Source: Pseudomonas lactucae
GTDB lineage: Bacteria; Pseudomonadota; Gammaproteobacteria; Pseudomonadales; Pseudomonadaceae
Length of the DNA stretch: 52,456 bases
NCBI RefSeq assembly: GCF_016937615.1
Contig: NZ_JAFHKI010000001.1
Span: forward strand, 1-52,456
Reading direction: 5' to 3'
The translations under genes were made by a program, and so were the position numbers. The notes below the pieces were generated by a model that searched no databases, was not told where the DNA came from, and saw nothing but the letters and a program-made list of their open reading frames with translations. Below are positions 36,615 through 46,133 of this stretch, in pieces (the first letter of the stretch is position 1; each line of letters starts with the position of its first letter).

Positions 36615-39107
36615 ATGGCAAAGCCCCTGAGTGAGTACAACCGCAAACGCGATTTCGAGATCACCGCCGAACCGTCGGGGGAGGCATCCGCGCGTAAACG
36701 CAAGGCGTCGGCGCTGTCCTTCGTGATTCAGAAACACGATGCCAGCCACCTGCACTATGACTTTCGCCTGGAACTGGACGGCGTGCTCAAGAGCTGGGCC
36801 GTGCCCAAGGGCCCGAGCCTGGACCCCAGCCACAAACGCCTGGCGGTGCATGTCGAGGATCACCCGCTCAGTTATGGCAGTTTTGAAGGCAGCATCCCCG
36901 CAGGCCAATACGGCGCCGGGGATGTGATTGTGTGGGACCGGGGCGTGTGGCAACCGCATGACGATCCCCATAAGGCCTACGCCGCCGGCAAACTCAAGTT
37001 CACCCTGGTCGGCGAAAAGCTCTCCGGCGACTGGGCCTTGGTGCGCACCCGGCTCAAGGGCAGCGGCGACAAGGAGCAATGGCTGCTGATCAAGGAAAAG
37101 GACCAGCAAGCCCGCCCCGCGAGCGACTACGACATTGTCGAGGCCGAACCGAACAGCGTGCTCAGCGAAGCCACCATCGACACGCCCAAGGCCCGGACCA
37201 CAGCCAAGCCCAAAGCCAAACCAAAGCCAAAGCCCAGCAAAAAAACCACCGCCCTGCCCGAGGAGTTCACCCCGCAGTTGGCCACGCTGGTTGACCGCGC
37301 CCCCGAAGGGGCATGGCAGTACGAGGTCAAGTTCGACGGTTACCGCATGCTGACGCGCATCCGCGACGGCGAGGTACGCTTGTTCACGCGCAATGGCCAT
37401 GACTGGACCGACCGCTTGCCGCGCCAGGCCAAGGCCCTGCAAGCGCTCAAACTCAAGGACAGCTGGCTCGACGGCGAGGTGGTCAGCCTCAATGGCGATG
37501 GCTTGCCGGATTTCCAGGCGCTGCAGAATGCATTCGATATCGGCCGCAGCCTGGACATTGTCTATTACCTGTTCGACGCCCCCTTTCTTGAGGGGCAGGA
37601 CCTGCGCCAGGCGCCCGTCGAGGAGCGTCGTGCGGCACTCAAGGCTGCGCTGGGCCGTAGTCGAAGCAAGCTGCTGCGGTTCTCCGAAGCCTTTACCGCG
37701 CACCACCAGGATATCTTCGAAAGCGCCTGCGACCTGGCCTTGGAAGGCGTGATCGGCAAGCGCTTGGGCAGTCCCTATGTGTCCAGTCGCAACAGCGATT
37801 GGATCAAGCTCAAGTGCCGCCTGCGCCAGGAGTTCGTGATCGTCGGCTATACCCGCCCCCAAGGCTCGCGCAGCGGCTTCGGCGCGTTGCTGCTGGCGGT
37901 GAATGACGCGTCCGGGTTGGTCTATGCCGGACGCGTGGGCACCGGTTTCGACCAGGCATCGCTGAAGGCCATTTATGCACAGTTGCAGCCCCTGGAACGC
38001 AAAACGTCTCCCCTGCAAAAAACCTTGACCAGTACCCAGGCGCGCGGCGTGCACTGGGTGGAACCGACGCTGGTCGGCGAAGTGCAATTTGCCGAATGGA
38101 CCCGCGAAGGCGTGGTGCGCCAGGCCGCATTCGTCAGCCTGCGCACCGACAAGCCTGCCGCCCAGATCGTGCATGAACAGCCGCGTGCGGCCAAATCCCT
38201 CAAGAACAAGCAACCGGTCAAGAACGTGAACATCACCCACCCCGAACGCGTGATAGACCCGCAAAGCGGCACGCAAAAACAGCAACTGGCGCAGTTCTAC
38301 GACAGCATCAGCGAATGGATCCTGCCCTTCCTGCACCAACGGCCCGTGTCCCTGCTGCGGGCACCGGAAGGCATCGAGGGCGAGCAGTTCTTCCAGAAAC
38401 ACGCCGAGCGCCTGGCAATTCCCCACATCCGGCAACTGGACCCGGCCCTGGACCCCGGTCATGCGCGCCTGATGCAAATCGACAACGCCCAGGCGCTGGT
38501 GGGAGCCGTGCAGATGGGTACCGTCGAGCTGCACACCTGGGGGGCGACCTCGGACAAGATCGAAACCCCGGACCTGTTTGTCCTTGACCTCGACCCGGGC
38601 CCGGCGCTGCCCTGGAAAACCATGCTGGAAGCGGCGCAACTGACCTTGTCGGTACTCGACGAACTGGGGCTTGAGGCGTTCGTCAAAACCAGCGGCGGCA
38701 AAGGCTTGCACTTGGTGGTGCCGCTGGCACGCCGCGACGATTGGGACAGGGTGAAGGCCTTTGCCAAGGCCGTCGCGCAGTTCATGACCGCACAACTGCC
38801 CGAACGCTTTACCGCCACCAGCGGGCCAAAGAATCGCGTCGGCAAGATCTTTATCGATTACCTGCGCAATGCCCGCGGCGCCAGCACCGTGGCGGCCTAT
38901 TCGGTGCGCGCGCGGCCGGGGTTGCCTGTGTCAGTGCCAGTGAGTCGTGGGGAATTGGAAGGGTTGCGCGGCAGCCAGCAATGGACCGTTGCCAACCTGA
39001 CGCAGCGCTTGCAGGCGTTAAAGGAAGACCCGTGGGCGGGTTATGCCAATCGGCAGAAAATCAGCAGGAAAATGTGGGACAAGCTGGGCGCCAAGCCACC
39101 GCAGTGA
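36615..39107 (+). CDS. ligD: LigD, multifunctional NHEJ DNA ligase
   Basis: An 830-residue enzyme in the Pseudomonas domain order. An N-terminal 3'-phosphoesterase (~30-190) has KHDASHLHYDFRLELDG, HVEDHPLSYGSFEG and GAGDVIVWDRG. A lysine/proline linker (~195-215) precedes the ATP-dependent ligase (~220-530) with adenylated Lys239 (YEVKFDGYR), and then an AEP-type polymerase/primase (~540-820) with LDLDPGPALPW and KTSGGKGLHLVVPL. Together with Ku it processes, fills and seals broken ends. It is intact and convergent with lpxO, whose stop is only 18 bases away. Confidence 0.95.
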   Translation: MAKPLSEYNRKRDFEITAEPSGEASARKRKASALSFVIQKHDASHLHYDFRLELDGVLKSWAVPKGPSLDPSHKRLAVHVEDHPLSYGSFEGSIPAGQYGAGDVIVWDRGVWQPHDDPHKAYAAGKLKFTLVGEKLSGDWALVRTRLKGSGDKEQWLLIKEKDQQARPASDYDIVEAEPNSVLSEATIDTPKARTTAKPKAKPKPKPSKKTTALPEEFTPQLATLVDRAPEGAWQYEVKFDGYRMLTRIRDGEVRLFTRNGHDWTDRLPRQAKALQALKLKDSWLDGEVVSLNGDGLPDFQALQNAFDIGRSLDIVYYLFDAPFLEGQDLRQAPVEERRAALKAALGRSRSKLLRFSEAFTAHHQDIFESACDLALEGVIGKRLGSPYVSSRNSDWIKLKCRLRQEFVIVGYTRPQGSRSGFGALLLAVNDASGLVYAGRVGTGFDQASLKAIYAQLQPLERKTSPLQKTLTSTQARGVHWVEPTLVGEVQFAEWTREGVVRQAAFVSLRTDKPAAQIVHEQPRAAKSLKNKQPVKNVNITHPERVIDPQSGTQKQQLAQFYDSISEWILPFLHQRPVSLLRAPEGIEGEQFFQKHAERLAIPHIRQLDPALDPGHARLMQIDNAQALVGAVQMGTVELHTWGATSDKIETPDLFVLDLDPGPALPWKTMLEAAQLTLSVLDELGLEAFVKTSGGKGLHLVVPLARRDDWDRVKAFAKAVAQFMTAQLPERFTATSGPKNRVGKIFIDYLRNARGASTVAAYSVRARPGLPVSVPVSRGELEGLRGSQQWTVANLTQRLQALKEDPWAGYANRQKISRKMWDKLGAKPPQ

Positions 39108-39125
39108 CAGGCGCCCGAAGCGGTT

Positions 39126-40025
39126 TCAGATCCATATGAAGAGCAACGCCAGGGCGGCGAAGATCAGCCATTGCTCCAGGTAATAGCGCGTCCGGTTGCG
39201 CTTTTTCAGCGCCTTGCCGCGCAAGCGGATCTTGTACAGGCGCGTGAAGGCACGGTTGAGCGCGCCCGTCTTGTCGCCCTCATCATTCGGCGAGCCGGCG
39301 GCAGCCATCACGGTACGGCTGAACCAGCGATTGAACGCCGCCGCCCAGCGGTATTTCATTGGCCGCTCTACGTCGCAGAACAGAATGATGCGGTTATGCT
39401 GCGTGGTGTTTTCGGCGTAATGGATGAACGTCTCGTCGAACATCACCGGCTCACCGTCGCGCCAAGAGTAGTTTTCGCCGTCGACATTGATGTAGCAACC
39501 CGGATCATTCGGCGTGTCCAGGCCCAGATGGTAGCGGTAGGAACCGGCATACGGGTCACGGTGGCGCACCAGCTTGGAGCCCGGCGGCAGCTCGGCGAAC
39601 ATCGCCGCCTTGATCGAGCCGATGCTCTGCACCAACTGCGTGGTGCGCGGGCACAACTTCATGGCCGAGGGATGGCTGTCGCCGTACCACTTGAGGTAGA
39701 AGCGCTTCCAGCCCGACTTGAAAAACGAGTTGAAGCCCACGTCGTTGTACTGCTGTGAACGCTTGATCTCGCCTGCGCGCAACAAGTTCTGGCCTTCCTG
39801 ACGAATCTCTTCCCAGTGCTCCTGCAAAGGGCTCAGGTCGGGAAAATCGCTGGGGGACAGGTACGGTCGGCTTGGCAGCTTGGAAAACAGGTACAAAAAG
39901 CAGTTGATCGGCGCCAGGAAGGTCGAATGATCACTGAGCTGGCGCCCCAGCGTGTGTCGCACCCGGCCACGCAGGTGTACATACGCAATGGAGACAACGT
40001 AGAGAGCAACAATGATGAGTTTCAA
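39126..40025 (-). CDS. lpxO: LpxO-type lipid A 2-hydroxylase (Asp/Asn beta-hydroxylase family)
   Basis: A 299-residue Fe(II)/2-oxoglutarate dioxygenase. Hydrophobic segments at both ends (MKLIIVALYVVSIAYV and LIFAALALLFIWI) anchor it at the inner membrane. The iron site is seen in KLVRHRDPYAGS (HxD) and the second histidine in ENTTQHNRIILFCDVERP, with FDETFIHYAENT between. LpxO hydroxylates the secondary acyl chain of lipid A and alters outer-membrane properties. Alternative: another member of the beta-hydroxylase family. It stands as a single gene. Confidence 0.88.
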   Translation of the reverse strand: MKLIIVALYVVSIAYVHLRGRVRHTLGRQLSDHSTFLAPINCFLYLFSKLPSRPYLSPSDFPDLSPLQEHWEEIRQEGQNLLRAGEIKRSQQYNDVGFNSFFKSGWKRFYLKWYGDSHPSAMKLCPRTTQLVQSIGSIKAAMFAELPPGSKLVRHRDPYAGSYRYHLGLDTPNDPGCYINVDGENYSWRDGEPVMFDETFIHYAENTTQHNRIILFCDVERPMKYRWAAAFNRWFSRTVMAAAGSPNDEGDKTGALNRAFTRLYKIRLRGKALKKRNRTRYYLEQWLIFAALALLFIWI

Positions 40026-40336
40026 GGGATTTCGTCACACGTCAGAAGAAAACAGGCTACCCCTGCGTGCCCACAACGGCCGAGGATAATAGCAGCACCT
40101 GAAATCACAATTCACACAGGCGGCACGACCGGTTGGATGGCAACCGGTGCATGAGCATTGACACTTATTTAGCCATATATTGTAACCAAACGTTAGCCAA
40201 AATTTGTGAAAAGCTGTCTACGCCGGGTATTCGAGAGGATGATACCGGCCAGAAGCAGGCCCTGCGCCCTCACCCACTTGAACCCGTAACCTGCCAATAA
40301 CGCGTCAAAGCGCGCGTACTTTAGAAAAGGATTTTT
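40026..40336. other. Intergenic region between lpxO and the TIGR03067-like gene
   Basis: 311 bases with no convincing reading frame. It contains the perfect hairpin ACCGGTTG-gatgg-CAACCGGT (40128-40148) and a moderately AT-rich patch around 40150-40210 that may hold the promoters of the divergent genes. No recognisable operator or riboswitch. Confidence 0.5.
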
Positions 40337-40720
40337 ATGCTTGCCCTTTCAGATCCCGACTTCCAGGCCCTTCAAGGCGCCTGGGAGCAGACCTCACTTG
40401 AAGACAACGGTGTACTGAACCCCGCCGACGCCCATAGCGCCCCCGGAGCAATCACCACGATTACCGGCGATCACTTCCAGGTCACGACAGTACATGGCGA
40501 GGTACTGCTGGCGGGTCGGTTTTTCCTGGACAGCAGCACTTTCCCCAAGCGCATTACCTGGATCGACGCCATAGGCGATGACGCGGGCAAAGAGTTACCC
40601 GCCAGCTACCGGCTTGAAGGCGATGTGTTTGTGTTTATCGCTGCCGACGAGGGCATGCCCAGGCCAATCACATTCAGCACCGGTCCGGGCCAGACCATGC
40701 GGACGTTCGTCAGACGTTAA
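40337..40720 (+). CDS. TIGR03067-like small protein
   Basis: A 127-residue protein of unknown function, beta-rich and without a signal peptide. It begins FQALQGAWEQTSLEDNGVLN and has ITTITGDHFQVTTVHGEVL, LDSSTFPKRITWIDAIGDDAG, SYRLEGDVFVF and ends TMRTFVRR. That order matches the TIGR03067 domain seen mostly in planctomycetes and scattered proteobacteria. AAGGA lies upstream of the ATG. A strong terminator follows, so it is a one-gene unit. Confidence 0.7.
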   Translation: MLALSDPDFQALQGAWEQTSLEDNGVLNPADAHSAPGAITTITGDHFQVTTVHGEVLLAGRFFLDSSTFPKRITWIDAIGDDAGKELPASYRLEGDVFVFIAADEGMPRPITFSTGPGQTMRTFVRR

Positions 40721-40816
40721 TGAGCGGTAGGCCATCCGAACGTGCGACATTATTTTCACAAGGCCTTCACGTTCTGGCCGATAGGGTAAAGCCTACCTAC
40801 TCCAGTGAATCCCTTG

Positions 40817-40843
40817 GCCCGCCTTCCCTCGCGGGCTTTTTTT
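40817..40843 (+). terminator. Rho-independent terminator after the TIGR03067-like gene
   Basis: Perfect stem GCCCGC / GCGGGC around an eight-base loop, followed by seven T residues. Confidence 0.88.
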
Positions 40844-40859
40844 CGGGCGCATGAATGGC

Positions 40860-41672
40860 TCAGGCGGGCCGCTTGGTCGCGACGAGGGTAAAGCAGAGCG
40901 GTAATTGCGCGGGCTGGTACTCGTACTGGTCGTAGAGTTCTTCACGATTGGAATGCGCATACTCCTGCAACTCGCTGATCTGCAGGTCGGCGCCTATCGC
41001 CGCGTTGAGAATGTCCCCAAGGGTGTGTACGAACCAATAGGATGTCGGCCCGGCGGTCTCGGCCTGGCCTTCGTAGACAATGGCTTCGCGCAAGACAAAA
41101 GGCTCGCGCTGAAAGTAGGAACTGGAAGGCTGCAACGGGTTTGCGGCCTTCGGGTCGAACACCTCGAGGAACGGATGGGTTTCATACATCACCAGTGCCC
41201 CGCCGGGTTTCAAGGTGCTGGCGACATGCTGCATGAACAGCGCCACATCCGGCATCCAGCCGAGTACGCCGATGGTCACCAGGGCAATGTCAAAGCGCTC
41301 GTGCAGGCGCGGTGGCAGGTGATGGATATCGCTTTCGATAAATTCAGGATCGTGGGGCGAGCGTGCGGCCAACTCGCGGGCCTGCTCGAGAAACGCCCGG
41401 GACTGGTCCACCCCCACCACCGACCTCGCACCGAGGCCAAACAGTGACAGGCTTTCACGTCCGTTGTTGCAGCACAGTTGAATCACGTCCTTGCCAGCCA
41501 CGCCGATATCCTGCAGCACGCCGGTCAGGGTGCCGTCGAGGCAGGAAAACTCGGAATTGTCGACCGCCCTCTGCAGCGCGGTCCAGGTCTCGGTGGTTCT
41601 ATGCAGGCTGGCGGACTGGTTCCAGGCGTCCTTGTTGCAGGCAATTGCTTCTTGAGCTGAGGGCATGTCCAT
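40860..41672 (-). CDS. Class I SAM-dependent methyltransferase
   Basis: A 270-residue Rossmann-fold methyltransferase. The SAM-binding motif is VIQLCCNNGRESLSLFGLGA, followed by VVGVDQSRAFLEQA, the acidic motif FIESDIHHLPP, and FDIALVTIGVLGWMPD. In the C-terminal half, YETHPFLEVFDP and SYWFVHTLGDILNAAI match the family of uncharacterised small-molecule methyltransferases. The start 41672 is chosen for the TGGAG site; the frame is open to 41711. The substrate is unknown. It is divergent from an MFS transporter gene, a possible functional pair. Confidence 0.85.
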   Translation of the reverse strand: MDMPSAQEAIACNKDAWNQSASLHRTTETWTALQRAVDNSEFSCLDGTLTGVLQDIGVAGKDVIQLCCNNGRESLSLFGLGARSVVGVDQSRAFLEQARELAARSPHDPEFIESDIHHLPPRLHERFDIALVTIGVLGWMPDVALFMQHVASTLKPGGALVMYETHPFLEVFDPKAANPLQPSSSYFQREPFVLREAIVYEGQAETAGPTSYWFVHTLGDILNAAIGADLQISELQEYAHSNREELYDQYEYQPAQLPLCFTLVATKRPA

Positions 41673-41767
41673 TTGCGTCTCCAGATAATCACTAAACCGA
41701 GTAAGGAACATAAGCCACCTGTTCGTCGAACAAAATACCCTGCTGCGCGTGAAACTAATGTCAAATC

Positions 41768-43066
41768 GTGCAGGTCATTTACGCAGTGAGCGCTCAGCCG
41801 TTGAACGCCCCTCCCGAAGACATCGCCGTGGCCCACCACTCCGACCTGCGCACCACCCTGTCGCTGGACAGCCTGAATTTCTTCCTGGCGGATGTTCGCG
41901 ACGGCCTCGGCCCCTATCTGGCGATCTACCTGCTCGCGGTGCACCGATGGGACCCCGCAAGCATCGGCGTGGTCATGACGCTCGCCGGCATCGCCGGTTT
42001 GATCAGCCAGGGCCCGGCGGGCGCACTGATTGATCGCACCCGCAGCAAACGCGCGGTGATTGTGGTGGCCGCGCTGTTGGTCACTGCCGCGTGCCTGATG
42101 CTGCCCTTTGTCAGTTCGTTCGGCTGGGTGGCATTGACCCAGGCGGCCAGCGCCGTCGCCGCCTCAGCCTTCGCCCCGGCGATATCCGCCATCTCCCTGG
42201 GCATCACCGGGCCCCGCGCGTTTACCCGTCGTACCGGACGCAACGAAACGTTCAACCATGCCGGCAATGCCGTGGCTGCCATGCTGGCCGGGGGCCTGGC
42301 GTACCTGTTCGGTCCGGTGGTGGTGTTTTACCTGATGGCCTTTATGGCGGTGGCCAGTGTCATCGCGGTCAGTTGCGTGTCGGCCAACGCCATTGATCAT
42401 GAGGTGGCGCAAGGCTTCGATCCCGCTCATCACAGCGATCATGAGCAGCCGTCCGGCATCAAGGTGTTGCTGGCCAACCGGCCGTTGCTGTTGTTCGCGG
42501 TCTGCTGCGCGCTGTTCCACCTGGCCAACGCTGCGATGTTGCCGCTGGTCAGTCAGAAGCTGTCGCAGATCAACCTGCACATGGCCACGCCGCTGACCTC
42601 GGCGTGCATCGTTGCCGCGCAACTGGTGATGGTGCCGGTGGCCTGGCTGGTGGGCGCCAAGGCCGATGTATGGGGGCGCAAGCCGTTGTTGCTGGTCGGC
42701 TTCATGATCCTGCCGTTACGGGGCGTGCTGTACACCCTGTCCAACGACCCTTACTGGCTGGTGGCGGTGCAAATGCTCGATGGCATCGGCGCGGGCGTCT
42801 TCGGCGCGCTGTTCCCGGTGATCGTCAAGGACCTGACCCAGGGCACCGGGCGCTTCAACGTGAGCCTCGGCGCACTGTCCACGGTGTTTGGCCTGGGCGC
42901 GGCCTTGAGCAACAGCCTCGCCGGTTTCGTGGTGCAACAGGCCGGCTACGACGCAGCGTTCCTGACCCTGGCCGGCGTGGCGGCGGTGGCGCTGGCGCTG
43001 TTATGGCTGGCGATGCCGGAAACGTTGGAACGCCCCTCTTTCGCGTGCCATACAACTGTCGCCTGA
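41768..43066 (+). CDS. MFS transporter (drug/metabolite exporter type)
   Basis: About 432 residues with twelve hydrophobic segments. The MFS signature GPAGALIDRTRSKRAVIVVA lies between helices 2 and 3, and a central loop rich in acid and His residues (AQGFDPAHHSDHEQPSG) separates the halves. Helix 1 has LNFFLADVRDGLGPYLAIYLL. The start is uncertain: GTG 41768 or GTG 41786 (MSAQPLNAPPE), neither with a strong ribosome site. The substrate is unknown. The gene is intact. Confidence 0.82.
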   Translation: MQVIYAVSAQPLNAPPEDIAVAHHSDLRTTLSLDSLNFFLADVRDGLGPYLAIYLLAVHRWDPASIGVVMTLAGIAGLISQGPAGALIDRTRSKRAVIVVAALLVTAACLMLPFVSSFGWVALTQAASAVAASAFAPAISAISLGITGPRAFTRRTGRNETFNHAGNAVAAMLAGGLAYLFGPVVVFYLMAFMAVASVIAVSCVSANAIDHEVAQGFDPAHHSDHEQPSGIKVLLANRPLLLFAVCCALFHLANAAMLPLVSQKLSQINLHMATPLTSACIVAAQLVMVPVAWLVGAKADVWGRKPLLLVGFMILPLRGVLYTLSNDPYWLVAVQMLDGIGAGVFGALFPVIVKDLTQGTGRFNVSLGALSTVFGLGAALSNSLAGFVVQQAGYDAAFLTLAGVAAVALALLWLAMPETLERPSFACHTTVA

Positions 43067-43208
43067 GATATGCGACAATGCGCGCCAAATTCCAACACAC
43101 ATCCCCCATTTTTTGCTCAGCGACCGGGTTTCGCGCCTTGATGTCGCTGTTGATGCATGCCTGACGGCGCCTGCCGCCATGCTCGCAACCCATTGATAGG
43201 TAAAGTAA

Positions 43209-44795
43209 TTGATCTCCACAGCTAACATCACCATGCAGTTCGGCGCCAAGCCGCTCTTCGAGAACGTCTCGGTCAAGTTCGGCGCCGGCAACCGGTATGG
43301 TCTGATCGGTGCCAACGGTTGCGGCAAGTCGACCTTCATGAAAATCCTTGGCAGCGACCTCGAGCCGTCCGGCGGCCAGGTCATGCTCGAGCCGAACGTG
43401 CGCCTGGGTAAACTGCGCCAGGACCAGTTCGCCTATGAAGAATTCACCGTGCTCGATACGGTGATCATGGGCCACGAGGAGCTGTGGAGGGTCAAGGCCG
43501 AGCGCGACCGTATCTACTCGCTGCCGGAAATGAGCGAGGAAGACGGCATGGCCGTGGCCGAGCTGGAAACCGAATTCGCCGAGATGGACGGCTACACCGC
43601 CGAGTCCCGCGCCGGTGAGCTGCTGCTGGGCCTGGGCATCCCCCTGGAACAGCACTTCGGCCCGATGAGCGAAGTGTCCCCCGGCTGGAAACTGCGGGTC
43701 TTGCTGGCCCAGGCGCTGTTCTCCGATCCTGAAGTGCTGTTGCTCGACGAACCGACCAACCACTTGGACATCAATACCATCCGCTGGCTGGAAAACATTC
43801 TGACCCAGCGCTCCAGCCTGATGATCATCATCTCTCACGACCGTCACTTCCTGAACAGCGTGTGCACCCACATGGCTGACCTGGACTACGGCGAGCTGCG
43901 CCTGTTCCCGGGCAACTACGACGAGTACATGACCGTGGCGACCCAGTCCCGCGAGCAACTGCTGTCGGACAACGCCAAGAAGAAGGCGCAGATCTCCGAG
44001 CTGCAATCCTTCGTCAGCCGCTTCTCGGCCAACGCCTCGAAAGCCAAGCAGGCCACTTCCCGCGCCAAAGCGATCGACAAGATCCAGCTGGCCGAGGTCA
44101 AGCCGTCGAGCCGCGTGAGCCCGTTCATCCGTTTCGAACAGAACAAGAAACTGCACCGCCAGGCGGTCATCGTCGAGCGCATGGCCAAAGGCTTCGACGG
44201 CAAGCCGCTGTTCAAAGACTTCAGCTTCCAGGTTGAAGCGGGCGAGCGCGTGGCGATCATCGGCCCGAACGGTATCGGCAAAACCACCCTGCTGCGCACC
44301 CTGGTCAACGAACTGACGCCGGACGCGGGCAGCATCAAGTGGACCGATGCCGCGGAACTGGGCTACTACGCCCAGGACCACGCCCACGACTTCGAAGACG
44401 ACGTCACGCTGTTCGACTGGATGGGCCAATGGACCCAAGGCGAGCAAATGATCCGCGGCACCCTGGGTCGCATGCTGTTCTCCAACGACGAGATCCAGAA
44501 GTCGGTGAAGGTAATCTCCGGTGGTGAGCAAGGTCGCATGCTGTTCGGCAAGCTGATCCTGCAAAAGCCGAACGTCCTGATCATGGACGAACCGACCAAC
44601 CACTTGGACATGGAATCGATCGAAGCGCTGAACCTGGCGCTGGAGAACTACCCAGGCACGCTGATTTTCGTCAGCCACGACCGTGAGTTCGTATCGTCCC
44701 TGGCCACCCGCATCATCGAGTTGAGCGCCAACGGCGTGATCGACTTCAGCGGCACCTATGACGACTACCTGCGCAGCCAGGGTGTGGTGTTTTAA
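43209..44795 (+). CDS. ybiT: ABC-F family ATPase, YbiT type
   Basis: A 528-residue soluble protein with two ATP-binding cassettes and no membrane part, so it acts on ribosomes rather than as a transporter. Walker [10 protein letters not shown] and GPNGIGKTT. Walker [12 protein letters not shown] and [11 protein letters not shown]. Signatures: [14 protein letters not shown] (a variant of the usual SGG form) and [14 protein letters not shown]. The linker between cassettes is rich in Lys/Ala/Ser ([18 protein letters not shown]). The start is a TTG ([12 protein letters not shown]), the usual N-terminus of this group. ABC-F proteins help stalled ribosomes; the precise YbiT role is less settled. 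Confidence 0.88.
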   Translation: MISTANITMQFGAKPLFENVSVKFGAGNRYGLIGANGCGKSTFMKILGSDLEPSGGQVMLEPNVRLGKLRQDQFAYEEFTVLDTVIMGHEELWRVKAERDRIYSLPEMSEEDGMAVAELETEFAEMDGYTAESRAGELLLGLGIPLEQHFGPMSEVSPGWKLRVLLAQALFSDPEVLLLDEPTNHLDINTIRWLENILTQRSSLMIIISHDRHFLNSVCTHMADLDYGELRLFPGNYDEYMTVATQSREQLLSDNAKKKAQISELQSFVSRFSANASKAKQATSRAKAIDKIQLAEVKPSSRVSPFIRFEQNKKLHRQAVIVERMAKGFDGKPLFKDFSFQVEAGERVAIIGPNGIGKTTLLRTLVNELTPDAGSIKWTDAAELGYYAQDHAHDFEDDVTLFDWMGQWTQGEQMIRGTLGRMLFSNDEIQKSVKVISGGEQGRMLFGKLILQKPNVLIMDEPTNHLDMESIEALNLALENYPGTLIFVSHDREFVSSLATRIIELSANGVIDFSGTYDDYLRSQGVVF

Positions 44796-44833
44796 GAACA
44801 GCGATCAGTTGTTAGCTACAAGCAGCAAGATAG

Positions 44834-44861
44834 AGCCCTGTCCACTGTGACGGGGCTTTTT
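44834..44861 (+). terminator. Rho-independent terminator after ybiT
   Basis: Imperfect stem AGCCCTGTC / GACGGGGCT followed by TTTTT. Confidence 0.85.
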
Positions 44862-44922
44862 GCGTCCGGTTGAGCGCTATGATTAATAGTTAGGCTGCTT
44901 CCTTTTCCCCCAAGCCCTTGCC

Positions 44923-46133
44923 ATGATGCCCTCACCGCCCGCCAGCGAACGAATGTCCATGTCCAACGCCGCCCCCTCTTCCCTGTCGATCACCCTGCAG
45001 ATCGTCTCCATCGTCTTCTACACCTTTATCGCCTTTATCTGCATCGGCCTGCCGATTGCGGTCATCCCTGGCTATGTGCACGAGCAACTGGGTTTCAGCG
45101 CGGTGGTCGCCGGGGTGACCATTGGTTCGCAGTACCTGGCCACGCTGCTCAGCCGGCCCATGGCCGGGCGCGTGTCGGATAACGTCGGCACCAAGCGCGC
45201 GATCGTGCTGGGGCTGGCGGGCATTCTGGTCAGTGGCGTACTGACGTTTTTCGCGACATTGCTGCACAGCGTGCCCGGCTTGAGCCTGGGCATTCTGATC
45301 GTCGCCCGGCTGCTGCTGGGCGTGGCCCAGGGCTTGATCGGCGTGGGCACCATCAGTTGGTGCATGGGCCAGGTCGCGCCGAGCATACGGCGCGTTCGAT
45401 TTCCTGGAACGGCATCGCCTCGTATGGCGCCATCGCCGTGGGTGCGCCGCTGGGTGTGGTGATGGTGGCCGACTATGGCTACAACAGCCTGGGGATTGCG
45501 CTGACGGTATTGGCCGCGTTGGGCCTGGTGCTGATCCGCAACAAGCCGTCGGTGCCGGTGATACGCGGTGAGCGCCTGCCATTCCGGGCGGTGTTCGGGC
45601 GTATCGCCCCGTTTGGCGCCAGCCTGTGCCTGGCGTCAATCGGGTACGGCACCCTCACCACCTTCATCACCCTGTATTACCTCAATCGCGGCTGGGCCGG
45701 CGCAGCGTACTGCCTTACGGTATTTGGCGCGTGTTTTATCCTGTCGCGGCTGGTGTTTATCTCGGCGATCAGCCGTTTTGGCGGGTTTCGCGCAGCAATT
45801 GCCTGCATGGTCATCGAAACCCTGGGCCTGGCGCTGCTCTGGCTGGCGCCCACCACCAGCGTGGCGTTGATCGGCGCCGGGCTGACCGGCTTCGGTTTAT
45901 CGCTGGTCTACCCGGCCCTGGGCGTGGAAGCGATCAAGCAGGTGCCCAACAGCAGCCGGGGCGCGGGCTTGAGTGCCTATGCGGTGTTCTTCGACCTGGC
46001 CCTGGCGATTGCCGGGCCGTTGATGGGCTTTATTGCGCTGAACCTGGGCTATGGCTGGATCTTCTTTTGCGCGGCACTGCTATCGGCCACAGCCTTGGGC
46101 CTGACCTTACTGCTTATGCGCCGCGCCTATTGA
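44923..46133 (+). CDS. MFS transporter of the YhhS/YfcJ-like group, broken by a one-base loss
   Basis: About 403 residues when repaired, with twelve hydrophobic segments. It has the MFS motif SRPMAGRVSDNVGTKRAI and TFIAFICIGLPIAVIPGYV in helix 1; the N-terminal half ends GTISWCMGQV. Near 45376 the frame shifts: the first frame stops at 45462 and the second continues EHTARSISWNGIASYGAIA to the stop at 46133. The second half (GYGTLTTFITLYYLN, FGLSLVYPALGVEA) is well preserved. Starts at 44923, 44953 and 44959 are all possible. The group is linked to sugar or metabolite efflux. The stop overlaps that of the convergent hydrolase by seven bases. Confidence 0.83.

Noticed and set aside
35994..38795. 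Open frame of 933 codons on the minus strand across ku and ligD
   Set aside because: It spans two genes with clear NHEJ domains; the translated sequence has no domain and shows GC-skew composition.
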